Origin: Candidatus Peribacteraceae bacterium
GTDB lineage: Bacteria > Patescibacteriota > Gracilibacteria > Peribacterales > Peribacteraceae
Direction of reading: 5' to 3'
Assembly (NCBI GenBank): GCA_028717505.1
Contig: JAQUNQ010000011.1
Span: 1 to 16,646 of the forward strand
DNA: 16,646 bases
The notes under the pieces were generated by a model. The model was not told the DNA's origin and did not search any database. It saw only the letters and a program-made list of their open reading frames with translations. This document shows, in pieces, positions 1 to 6,934 of this stretch. Every line of letters starts with the position of its first letter. The stretch's first letter is position 1. The position numbers and the translations under genes are program-made.

Positions 1-122
1 TGCGGCGTCACTTCTCACTTCTCCCTGCGGGAGGATGAGCGGGGGTCTGAAGGAACAAATCTAATTAGTATAGCACAGACTGGCTGGTCGGACAATGAGC
101 GCATGCGGTAGGATGCCGTGCG

Positions 123-767
123 ATGACGGTTCCTTCTCCAGCTGGCGGCACGCCCTCGCGGGGAAAGGGCAGGCTCATCCTCGTGATCGGCCCGAGCGGC
201 GTGGGGAAGAGCGTGGTCCTCCGTGAACTCAAAGCGCGCCATCCCGAGCTCGTCTTTCCGCGGAGCGCCACCACGCGCCAGCGGCGCCCCGGCGAGGGGG
301 AGGATCTCTACCGATTCCTGCAGGAGGCGGAGTTTGACCTGCTGGTGCAGGCGGGAGAAGTTCTGGAATGGGCGGTGGTGCACGAGGGGGCGCGCTACGG
401 CACGCTCCGCGACGAGATCATTCCGGCGATCGAGGAGGGGAAGATCGTGGTGCGGGAGGTGGACATTCAGGGATTCCACAGCATCCGCCAGCACCCGCTT
501 TTTGCCGGGAAGGAGGCGCCGTACGCGCTCCAGTCCATCTTCATCCTCCCCGAGAGCCGGCAACAGCTTGTCGAGCGCATCCGCAGGCGCGCGCCGATCA
601 GCGAGGAGGAGCTTGCGAGGCGCCTCGCAAGCATGGATCGCGAGCTCAAGGATGCCCCTCTCTGCGATGCGCAGGTGGTGAATGCCGAAGGTCAACTCCC
701 CAGGACCATTGAATCCATCGAGGCGGCGATTTTTGGCAAGTTCAAGAGAAAAAATCTGGGTAGGTAA
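123..767 (+). CDS. gmk: Guanylate kinase
   Basis: Phosphorylates GMP to GDP with ATP in the cytoplasm, feeding GTP/dGTP synthesis. The 214-residue protein has the P-loop GPSGVGKS at residues 23-30, the GMP-binding segment SATTRQRRPGE at 48-58, a YGT motif near 98, VDIQG in the lid/core region, and the IFILPES segment followed by the RIRRR lid region; length fits the family (about 200-210). A stretch of about 8 residues before the IFI segment is longer than in E. coli Gmk. I chose the ATG at 123 because GGTAGGA lies 9 bases upstream, one of the few Shine-Dalgarno-like sites in the window. The next gene follows on the same strand after about 70 bases. The first 16 residues before the kinase core are non-conserved. 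The identification is firm; only substrate specificity is inferred from family. Confidence 0.93.
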   Translation: MTVPSPAGGTPSRGKGRLILVIGPSGVGKSVVLRELKARHPELVFPRSATTRQRRPGEGEDLYRFLQEAEFDLLVQAGEVLEWAVVHEGARYGTLRDEIIPAIEEGKIVVREVDIQGFHSIRQHPLFAGKEAPYALQSIFILPESRQQLVERIRRRAPISEEELARRLASMDRELKDAPLCDAQVVNAEGQLPRTIESIEAAIFGKFKRKNLGR

Positions 768-836
768 ATCTGGCATGTTCTGCTGGATGCGCGGGGTGAT
801 TTGCGTAGACTTCTTCCACCCTTCCCCGCGTTCACA

Positions 837-1829
837 GTGGCTCGTTCGCGCATTGCACTCCTGTACGTCGGCGGATCCATCGGGATGAAGATGAACCGCA
901 AGACCGGTCGCATCGAGCCGATCGAGTCTTTGAACGAGATCCACCGTTTCCTTCCAGAGCTGCAGCGTGAGGTGGCTCTGAAGTTCTTCTCCCTGAATAA
1001 CGTTGGTTCCTCGGAGGTGACCCCGCAGGATTGGAAGGAGATCGCGGAGACCATCGAGCGCCTCTACGATGACTTCGACGGGTTCGTCGTCGTGCACGGC
1101 ACCAATACCATGAGCTACACGGCGGCGGCCCTGAGTTTCGCGCTGCAGGGCTTAAGCAAGCCGGTCATCCTCACGGGCGCGCTCCTTCCTATTAATGACA
1201 TCGCTGGGGACGGCCGGATGAACTTCGTCTACGCCATCCGCGCTGCGCAGCTGGACATCGCGGAGGTCTGCGTGGCACTCGGCCCGCGCGTGCTCCGCGG
1301 CTGCCGTGCGAAGAAAGTGGATCAATCACTCTTCGAGACCTTCGACACCACGCGCATCTCGCCGCTGGCGGAGTTCAATATCGGCGTGCACCTCGCCGAT
1401 CATCGCATGGTCCGGCGCAAGCGCCAGCTCTCGGCGCATGCAGCGTTCGATTCCCATGTCTCCGTCGTGACCCTCCATCCCGCGCTCGAGCAGCACTTCC
1501 TCGATGCCGTGCTCTCCACGGCACCGCACGGCATCCTCATGCGGGCGTACGGTTCGGGTATGCTCCCCGAGCGCCTCTTTCCGTGGCTGCGCGCGGTCAC
1601 CGGGCAGCGCATCCCCATCGTGATGACGTCCCAGACCATCCGTGGCCGGGTGGAGCTCCACCAGTTCCGCAAGCAGATCACCCTCGAGCAATTCGGCGTG
1701 ATCTCCGGCAAGGACATGACGTTCGAGTGCGCGCTCGTGAAGTTGATGTGGGTCCTCACGCAGACGACGAACCACAACCGCATCCGCGAGCTCATGGAGA
1801 AGAGCCTCGTCGGGGAACTCGAGGAGTGA
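837..1829 (+). CDS. L-asparaginase (type I)-like protein with altered active site
   Basis: The fold and length (330 residues) match cytoplasmic type I L-asparaginase (AnsA), which hydrolyses Asn to Asp and ammonia. Recognisable blocks are YVGGSIGM near the N-terminus, SSEVTPQDW at about 58-66, HGTNTMSYTAAALSF at 87-101, KPVILTG, the RGCRAKK block at about 154-160, and a C-terminal IRELMEKSLVGEL. Compared with E. coli AnsA as I recall it, the nucleophilic Thr of TGGT is Val11, the second Thr is Ser14, and Asp of GTDTM is Asn90, while Thr89 and the catalytic-triad Lys (about 160) remain. Activity is therefore doubtful. The GTG at 837 gives a family-like N-terminus; an in-frame TTG at 801 would add 12 unlike residues, and a TAGACT -10-like box at 806-811 lies downstream of that TTG. 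It ends 6 bases from a convergent small gene. Confidence 0.88.
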   Translation: MARSRIALLYVGGSIGMKMNRKTGRIEPIESLNEIHRFLPELQREVALKFFSLNNVGSSEVTPQDWKEIAETIERLYDDFDGFVVVHGTNTMSYTAAALSFALQGLSKPVILTGALLPINDIAGDGRMNFVYAIRAAQLDIAEVCVALGPRVLRGCRAKKVDQSLFETFDTTRISPLAEFNIGVHLADHRMVRRKRQLSAHAAFDSHVSVVTLHPALEQHFLDAVLSTAPHGILMRAYGSGMLPERLFPWLRAVTGQRIPIVMTSQTIRGRVELHQFRKQITLEQFGVISGKDMTFECALVKLMWVLTQTTNHNRIRELMEKSLVGELEE

Positions 1830-1835
1830 GTTATA

Positions 1836-1994
1836 TCATTGATCTTCCTCCTCCAAGCCCTCCTCTTTCTCGTGCTTCTCGAGGAGCTTGCTCCCCACGA
1901 TGGAGCCGATGGCCCCACCGATGATCAGCCCAACGACCAACCGCTTTACCAGGCGGCTTTTCTTCTTTTCCTCTCGACGGCGGAAGGGCCACAT
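1836..1994 (-). CDS. Small single-pass membrane protein, glycine-zipper type (hypothetical)
   Basis: A 52-residue protein starting MWPFRRREEKKK, with a very basic N-terminus, one hydrophobic helix (about residues 19-36, LVVGLIIGGAIGSIVGS) containing GxxxG-type small-residue spacing, and a charged Glu/Lys tail. The form resembles YtxH-like small membrane proteins, but the match is one of style only, so no function is assigned. Positive charges before the helix predict the N-terminus inside. I chose the ATG at 1994, because a promoter (TTGCTC, 16 bases, TAGACT with an upstream TGG) ends 8 bases before it; the alternative in-frame TTG at 2030 lies within that -35 box. It converges on the asparaginase-like gene and may share its termination region. 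It could be a spurious ORF, but the composition and promoter argue against that. Confidence 0.62.
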   Translation of the reverse strand: MWPFRRREEKKKSRLVKRLVVGLIIGGAIGSIVGSKLLEKHEKEEGLEEEDQ

Positions 1995-2002
1995 CAGGGG
2001 AG

Positions 2003-2030
2003 AGTCTACCAGAGCGGTATGTTTGAGCAA
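2003..2030 (-). promoter_or_regulatory. Promoter for the small membrane protein gene
   Basis: On the minus strand, TTGCTC (2025-2030) is followed by a 16-base spacer and TAGACT (2003-2008), with TGG just before the -10 (extended -10). Only 8 bases separate the -10 from the ATG at 1994, so the mRNA would be almost leaderless. Inferred by eye from sigma-70-type consensus. Confidence 0.45.
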
Positions 2031-2071
2031 ACTTTTTGATCGTTCTTATGGGGAAGGTGGTCCCCAGTGTG

Positions 2072-3457
2072 TTATTTCCACGTGATCTCCGGATGGGTCT
2101 TCAGGTGTGCCACGATGATCTTCTGCATGGTGGCAAGCTTCTCTTCGCTCCGTGCTTCCATACAGACCGAGAGGAGAGGAGAAGTGTTGCTCTGGCGGAT
2201 GTTCGCCCATGCCCCGTCGCTGAAATCGATGCGCGCGCCGTCGGTCGTGTCCACGGGGTACTCCTTCCGAAAGTGTGCGGTGATGGCGCGGACAATGCGC
2301 GTCTTCTCGCTGTCCGGGCAGCCGAGCCGCAGCTCCTCCGCGTGGTAGACCTTCGGGAAGTCCGCGAAGAGCGCGGAGCAGGGCTGCTGCGCCTCGCGGA
2401 GGATCGTGAGGAGCTCGAGGGCCACGATGAGCGCGTCGTCGTAGCCGTGCGCGCGGTCGGCGAGGAAGAAGTGGCCGGACTGCTCGCCGCCGAGCGGGGC
2501 GCCCGTCCTCTTCATCTCGTGCTCCACAATGGAATGTCCCACGGCGCACATGACAGGCTTCCCGTCCCACTTTCGGATCTCCGTCTCGAGGGTGGAGGAC
2601 ATGCTCGTCGTGAAGACAATGGCGGCGCCCGGGAACTTCCGGAGGTATTCTCTCGCGAGGAGGAGCAGGGTCTCATCCGCAGTGCGGATCTGCCCACGCT
2701 CGTCCACGAGTCCGACGCGATCGCCGTCGCCGTCGAAGCCGAAGCCGATGTGTGCCTCCCTCTCGACCACTGTCTCCCGGAGCTCGCGGAGGGTTGCGGT
2801 CTTGCTTGGATCGGCGGGGTGATTCGGGAACGTCCCGTCCGGGTCGAGGTAGAGCCCGATCACCTTCGCCCCGGCACTCTCGAATGCCCGGAGGCACACG
2901 GGGCCCGTGGCGCCGTTGCCCGTGTCGATCGCGACCGTGAGGCCTTCGCCGCACCTTCCGAATTCCTTCTGGAGGAAGTGGAGGTAAGGTCCGACGGCAT
3001 CAATCGTCTCCTCCGATCCTTTTCCCGTGAGGAAATCCCCGCGTTCGATGCGCTCCCGGAGCCGCTGGATATCCTCCCCCGCGAAGGCGGCAGCATCCCG
3101 GATCTGCAGCTTAATGCCGTTGTCCTCCTTCGGGTTGTGGCTTGCGGTGATCTGGAGGCCGCCGTCGAGCTGGCGGTCGCAGATGGTGAAGTAGTTCGTG
3201 GGGGTGGGCGTCTCTCCGATCTTCAGCACCGTGCAGCCCGTGGAGACGAGGCCGGCGACGAGGGCGCTCTTGAGTTGGGGGCTGTGGGTGCGCATGTCCC
3301 GTCCCACGGCGAGCGTGGGATGCTCCTTCCCGTAGAGTTCGCGAACCGTCGAGCCAAAGGCCTTGCCGATGAGGAGGCAGGCTTCTTCGGTGAGCTCGGT
3401 GAGCGCCTTGCCGCGGATGTCGTAAGTCCGGAAGATGAAGGGGTTGACCCGTGCCAT
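2072..3457 (-). CDS. Phosphomannomutase/phosphoglucomutase
   Basis: Alpha-D-phosphohexomutase superfamily enzyme of 461 residues, interconverting hexose 1- and 6-phosphates. Visible motifs in order: FRTYDIRG (9-16), the phosphoserine loop TASHNP (104-109, Ser106), the metal loop FDGDGDR (241-247, Asp242/244/246), the sugar-binding loop GGEQSGHF (about 323-330), and the C-terminal phosphate-binding loop around DGAWANIRQSNTSP. All four active-site loops are intact and the length is normal. GEQSG plus the general layout suggest a bifunctional PMM/PGM, but sequence alone does not settle glucose versus mannose. The ATG at 3457 gives the family-typical MARVNPFIFRTYDIRG; a TTG at 3466 would add three residues. 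It diverges from the alpha-glucan phosphorylase 92 bases away, so it probably converts the glucose 1-phosphate made there into glucose 6-phosphate. Confidence 0.93.
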   Translation of the reverse strand: MARVNPFIFRTYDIRGKALTELTEEACLLIGKAFGSTVRELYGKEHPTLAVGRDMRTHSPQLKSALVAGLVSTGCTVLKIGETPTPTNYFTICDRQLDGGLQITASHNPKEDNGIKLQIRDAAAFAGEDIQRLRERIERGDFLTGKGSEETIDAVGPYLHFLQKEFGRCGEGLTVAIDTGNGATGPVCLRAFESAGAKVIGLYLDPDGTFPNHPADPSKTATLRELRETVVEREAHIGFGFDGDGDRVGLVDERGQIRTADETLLLLAREYLRKFPGAAIVFTTSMSSTLETEIRKWDGKPVMCAVGHSIVEHEMKRTGAPLGGEQSGHFFLADRAHGYDDALIVALELLTILREAQQPCSALFADFPKVYHAEELRLGCPDSEKTRIVRAITAHFRKEYPVDTTDGARIDFSDGAWANIRQSNTSPLLSVCMEARSEEKLATMQKIIVAHLKTHPEITWK

Positions 3458-3465
3458 CACAGGCA

Positions 3466-3494
3466 AGGATAGACAGGAATCTCCGGGCGGTCAC
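3466..3494 (-). promoter_or_regulatory. Putative phosphomutase promoter
   Basis: On the minus strand GTGACC (3489-3494), a 17-base spacer, and TATCCT (3466-3471), then 8 bases to the ATG at 3457. No Shine-Dalgarno site is present, consistent with a very short or absent leader. The -35 matches TTGACA at four of six bases. Confidence 0.4.
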
Positions 3495-3523
3495 GGGATA
3501 TTCCTGAGCCGAACGAAATGTTG

Positions 3524-3529
3524 TATAAT
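3524..3529 (+). promoter_or_regulatory. Consensus -10 box before alpha-glucan phosphorylase
   Basis: A perfect TATAAT lies 20 bases before the ATG at 3550. No good -35 is seen at the usual distance. The predicted leader is about 14 bases, with at best a weak GAAAG (3536-3540) as ribosome site. It is back to back with the phosphomutase promoter. Confidence 0.55.
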
Positions 3530-3549
3530 ACTTACGAAAGTACACTCCC

Positions 3550-5208
3550 ATGCCGTCCCCCCTCACTGTCGCATACTTCACGATGGAAGTAGGCCTGAAG
3601 AGCTCGATGCCGACCTTCGCGGGCGGCCTCGGGATTCTGGCGGCCGATCTCATGCGCTCCTGCGCGGATCTCGGCGTGAAGGCCGCGTGCATGACCGTGT
3701 GCTGGCAGCACGGGTATCTGCGCCAGACCATCCACCATGACGGCTCGCAGTCTTACGACGATATGCACTGGAATCCGGAGGAGCATCTGAAGAAGCTGCC
3801 GCAGACCGTGACCATATTCGTCGAGGGGCGTCCCGTCACCATCGGCGTGTGGGTGTACGAGCTCGCAGGGGCGAAGAACATGGTGCCCATCTACTTTCTC
3901 GATACGAATCTTCCGGAGAACAAACCGGAGGACCGCGAGATCACGCACTACCTCTATGGCGGCGATCAGGCGATGCGCATCCGGCAGGAGCTGGTGCTCG
4001 GGATCGGCGGCGTGCGCATGCTCCGGGCATTGGGCTACCGGGACATCGGCACGTACCACATGAATGAGGGGCATGCGGCCTTCCTCACGCTGGAGCTCCT
4101 GCGGGAGCGTGACTGGAAGGATGAGGATGTCCGTCGGTCCTGTGCCTTCACCACGCACACGCCCGTGCAGGCGGGACACGATGTCTTTCCCTACGATCTG
4201 GCCTCACGCATTGCGGGGGACAATCTCCCGTGGCACATCCGCAAGATCGCGGGGGAGGATGCACTCTCCATGACGCTCCTCGCCATGCACATGAGCCGCT
4301 ACACCTGCGGTGTCTCGCGCATTCACGGGGAAGTGTCGCGCTCCCTGTTCCCCGGCGAGATGATCGACGCCGTCACGAACGGCATCCACCACCTCACATG
4401 GTCGAGTCCCGAGATGCAGGCCCTCTTCGATCGCTTCAGTCCGGGCTGGCGCGAGGACCCGTCGGTCCTCCTCGAGACGTGCAGGAACTATCCGGATGAG
4501 GAGCTCTGGACCGCCCATCAGGCCGGCAAGGCGCGGCTCATCGCGGAGGTGAACGCGCGCACGGGCCAGAAGTTCTCGGTGGACCGCCTTACCATCGCGA
4601 GCGCGCGTCGCATCGTGCCCTACAAGCAGCCGGAGCTCCTGTACTCCAATCTCGAACGTCTGAAGGAGGTCTGTCAGGGTGCCGTGCAGATCATCCATGC
4701 GGGCAACGCGCACCCTTCCGACCCCTTCTCGCAGGGCGTCATCCAGCGCATGGTGCAGCGCTCGGCGGAGCTTAAGGACTTCGTGGAAGTCGTCTACCTC
4801 GAGAACTACAATCCGGATCTCGCGAAGCTCCTCACGCAGGGGGCGGACATCTGGCTCAATACGCCGATGCGCCTCCATGAGGCGTCGGGGACCTCGGGCA
4901 TGAAGGCCTGCCTCAACGGTGTCCTGAACCTCTCCACGCTCGACGGGTGGTGGATCGAGGGCTACGGTTTTGACCCCGAAGCCGGCTGGCGCATCGGTCC
5001 GCTCGTGCAGGCGGTGACGCCGGAGGAGCATCGCATCGTCGATGCCGAAGATATCTACACGCAGCTGCAGTACGAGGTGATTCCCGAGTACTACTTCGCG
5101 GGACGCACCCGCTGGATCCGCCGCATGAAGCGCGCCATCGGACTCATCGGCTTCTTCAACGCGCAGCGCTGCGTGCGGGAGTATCTGGAGAAGGCGTGGG
5201 AGGAGTGA
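3550..5208 (+). CDS. glgP: Alpha-glucan (glycogen/maltodextrin) phosphorylase, short GT35 form
   Basis: Releases glucose 1-phosphate from alpha-1,4-glucans using inorganic phosphate and pyridoxal phosphate. The 552-residue protein belongs to the short alpha-glucan phosphorylase group (TIGR02094-like), much smaller than the 800+ residue glycogen phosphorylases. Motifs in order: FAGGLG (23-28), HMNEGHAAF (170-178), THTPVQAGHD (202-211), NGIHHLTW (277-284), SARRIVPYK (351-359) supplying the phosphate-binding Arg/Lys, and the PLP region EASGTSGMKACLNG (444-457), where Lys452 is the expected Schiff-base lysine, then DGWWIEGYG. All look intact. The ATG at 3550 is preceded by TATAAT. The neighbouring divergent phosphomutase takes the next step. 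Known for the family: regulation of the short forms is poor, as they lack the allosteric N-terminus. An in vivo glucan store is inferred; no synthase lies in this window. Confidence 0.94.
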   Translation: MPSPLTVAYFTMEVGLKSSMPTFAGGLGILAADLMRSCADLGVKAACMTVCWQHGYLRQTIHHDGSQSYDDMHWNPEEHLKKLPQTVTIFVEGRPVTIGVWVYELAGAKNMVPIYFLDTNLPENKPEDREITHYLYGGDQAMRIRQELVLGIGGVRMLRALGYRDIGTYHMNEGHAAFLTLELLRERDWKDEDVRRSCAFTTHTPVQAGHDVFPYDLASRIAGDNLPWHIRKIAGEDALSMTLLAMHMSRYTCGVSRIHGEVSRSLFPGEMIDAVTNGIHHLTWSSPEMQALFDRFSPGWREDPSVLLETCRNYPDEELWTAHQAGKARLIAEVNARTGQKFSVDRLTIASARRIVPYKQPELLYSNLERLKEVCQGAVQIIHAGNAHPSDPFSQGVIQRMVQRSAELKDFVEVVYLENYNPDLAKLLTQGADIWLNTPMRLHEASGTSGMKACLNGVLNLSTLDGWWIEGYGFDPEAGWRIGPLVQAVTPEEHRIVDAEDIYTQLQYEVIPEYYFAGRTRWIRRMKRAIGLIGFFNAQRCVREYLEKAWEE

Positions 5209-5210
5209 GC

Positions 5211-5273
5211 GAAGCTCTGAGCTGTAAGCCCCAAGCAGTTGTTTATAGCTTATGTCTTCAAGCTTACAGCTTC
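5211..5273. repeat. Inverted repeat between glgP and the DHPS-like gene
   Basis: AGCTGTAAGC (5220-5229) and its exact complement GCTTACAGCT (5262-5271) face each other across 32 bases. The outer GAAGCT (5211-5216) can alternatively pair with AGCTTC (5268-5273). There is no following T-run and the loop is long, so it is not a standard terminator. The AGCTTA/AAGCTT vocabulary recurs in the repeat at 8802-8836. Confidence 0.6.
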
Positions 5274-5328
5274 GTTATTTCCGGTCTTTTGCCTTGAGTC
5301 CGGCTGCCCTCCTTCGCATGATGTCGTC

Positions 5329-6141
5329 GTGGGGACAGTGCGCATCGTCGGCGTCCTGAACGTCACACCTGATTCCTTCTACGAAGGCAGTCGCTTCCCT
5401 TCCGTCGATGCCGCCCTCCGGCAGGCGGAGCAGTGCCTGAAAGAAGGCGCGGACTATCTGGAAGTGGGAGGGGAATCAACGGGTCCGGGGTCCAATGACG
5501 TCACTGTCGCGGAGGAGCTGGAGCGGACAATGCCCATCATCGAGGCACTCCGGAGGGATTTCCCGGAAGCGCTCCTCGCGATCGATACCTGGAAAGCCAC
5601 GGTGGCAGGGGAGGCGCTCGCGCGCGGGGTCATGATGGTGAATGACGTCACGGCGGGGAGGGATCCGGAGATGTTCCCCCGCGTCGCGCGGAGCGGGGCT
5701 TCCCTCGTGCTCATGTATGCGAAGGACACCTCACCGCGCACGACGATCCGGGAGGTGCAGTACGACGATGTGGTGCGGACGGTGATGGACTTCCTGCGGG
5801 CCCAGAAGGGGATCGCGCTGAAGGCGGGGGTCGCGCCGGAGCGCATCATCCTCGATCCGGGTCTGGGCCACTTCCTCTCGAGCGATCCGTGCTTCTCCCT
5901 CGAGATTCTCGCGCGGCTTTCCGAGATCGTCGCCCTCGGCTCCCCTGTCCTCGTGAGCCCTTCCCGCAAGTCCTTCCTCGCCGGCCGTGAGCAGCTGAAG
6001 ACCGCCGAGCGGCTTCCCGGAACGATCGCCGCGTCCGCGATCGCCGTGCTCCACGGTGCCACGTTCATCCGCACGCACGACGTGCAGGCGGTCCGCAGGG
6101 GCTGCGAGATCGCGGAGGAGATCCGGCGCTTCAGGCCGTGA
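5329..6141 (+). CDS. folP: Dihydropteroate synthase-like protein
   Basis: DHPS joins dihydropterin pyrophosphate to p-aminobenzoate in folate synthesis (TIM barrel). From the GTG at 5329 (270 residues) the order is VGVLNVTPDSF (7-17, pterin/Mg Asn11), EVGGEST (45-51), AIDTWK (84-89, Asp86), VNDVTAG (104-110), IILDPGLG (173-180, Asp176), SRKSF (212-216, Lys214) and IRTHDV (247-252). Substrate residues Asn, Asp, Lys, Arg and His are kept, but the usual STRPG loop reads STGPG, and the FGK/T stretch after DPG is replaced by HFLSS. Upstream in-frame codons from a TTG at 5239 would add a 30-residue unlike N-terminus running through an inverted repeat, so I prefer the GTG; the GTG at 5338 is also possible. 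No other folate gene is in the window. It overlaps the end of the convergent membrane gene by 11 bases. Confidence 0.85.
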   Translation: MGTVRIVGVLNVTPDSFYEGSRFPSVDAALRQAEQCLKEGADYLEVGGESTGPGSNDVTVAEELERTMPIIEALRRDFPEALLAIDTWKATVAGEALARGVMMVNDVTAGRDPEMFPRVARSGASLVLMYAKDTSPRTTIREVQYDDVVRTVMDFLRAQKGIALKAGVAPERIILDPGLGHFLSSDPCFSLEILARLSEIVALGSPVLVSPSRKSFLAGREQLKTAERLPGTIAASAIAVLHGATFIRTHDVQAVRRGCEIAEEIRRFRP

Positions 6142-6931
6142 GGACCATGTTGATGATCGCGAAGCTCGCGATGATCACGATGAGCCCGATGAGGACGCGG
6201 GCGGCGAGGCTCTTGGCGCGGGTGTACTGCTCATCCTTGCCGACATTCGCGATCATGAGGAAGCCGGCGTAGATGAGGATGAGAGTGGCCACCAGTGCAC
6301 CGAGCCCGAGGATGACATTCATGACCCGCACGATGGCGGTGAGGAATCCCTGCGGGTTGCCGGTCGTCATGGATTCCGCGATGAGGAGCTTGGTGACGAT
6401 GAGGAGAAAACCGAAGAAGACGCCGTAGATGACGCGCCGGATGTGCGTGAGCGCCTGATCTCCGGTGTAGTTCACTACCGCGCGGATGCCGTTCACGATG
6501 ATCATGAGCACGGCGACGACAGCGAGCAGCTGCTCGACGAAGTTGATGAAACCGATGATTTCCGCGGAGAGGATGCTCGACCCGCTGCCTGCGAAGCTGA
6601 GGTAAGCATTCTTGATCGGGACGGCGAGATTGAGGAGTACGAGGCCGAGGACGGTCGCCACGACGATCCGCTTCGTGTTATTCATTTCGTTCTCGTCCTG
6701 ATTGGCGATGAGCCGGATGCCGGCGATCACGATGATGAGGAGTCCGACGAAGTTCGCGATCGGGACGAACGACGTCATCATGTAGGCCGCGATCCCGCCG
6801 AATTCCGCCCCGCCCAGTCCGCCGCTCAGCTCCCCGCCGACCGTGCTGATGACGTCGGAGATACCCTGTCCCGCTGCGACGGGGACGAGGAGTTCCGTGA
6901 AGTGCGCGACGAGGGTGGACAGCGGTTCCAC
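6131..6931 (-). CDS. Polytopic membrane protein of three TrbC/VirB2-like modules (second of pair)
   Basis: A 266-residue hydrophobic protein with three similar two-helix modules at about 56-110, 126-188 and 200-264. Each module is a helix ending in a G-I/F-x-x-I pattern (IAGIRLIAN, VNGIRAVVN, YAGFLMIAN), a short polar hinge rich in Asp/Glu/Lys/Arg, and a second helix ending near an Ile/Asn-rich stretch (for example ASFAIINMV). This is the topology of TrbC/VirB2 conjugative pilins and of the T4SS_pilin-type domains found in candidate-phyla genomes, but concatenated three times. The start is a GTG three bases after the stop of the upstream gene (TGA, ACA, GTG), with no Shine-Dalgarno site, so translational coupling is likely. 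The first ~50 residues are Gly-rich with no strong signal peptide. A role in a membrane channel or pilus platform is inference; no ATPase or other secretion gene is in the window. Confidence 0.85.
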   Translation of the reverse strand: MEPLSTLVAHFTELLVPVAAGQGISDVISTVGGELSGGLGGAEFGGIAAYMMTSFVPIANFVGLLIIVIAGIRLIANQDENEMNNTKRIVVATVLGLVLLNLAVPIKNAYLSFAGSGSSILSAEIIGFINFVEQLLAVVAVLMIIVNGIRAVVNYTGDQALTHIRRVIYGVFFGFLLIVTKLLIAESMTTGNPQGFLTAIVRVMNVILGLGALVATLILIYAGFLMIANVGKDEQYTRAKSLAARVLIGLIVIIASFAIINMVLTA

Positions 6932-6934
6932 TGT

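Noticed and set aside
21..33. CTCCC-TGC-GGGAG hairpin upstream of gmk
   Set aside because: Five pairs without a T-run, no gene end visible at the window edge; it cannot be assigned.
15..1097. Long minus-strand reading frame of 360 codons opposite gmk and the asparaginase-like gene
   Set aside because: It lies antisense to two well-supported genes, has no recognisable domain and arises from the high-GC third codon position.
1827..1829. Recoded TGA (glycine) as in Gracilibacteria
   Set aside because: TGA terminates several genes exactly at the expected family C-terminus (asparaginase-like, glgP, folP, mutY), and no gene reads through it.
2036..3472. Long plus-strand reading frame of 478 codons opposite the phosphomutase gene
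   Set aside because: Exact antisense of a gene with four intact active-site motifs; composition is Glu/Arg/Ala-rich as expected for a shadow.
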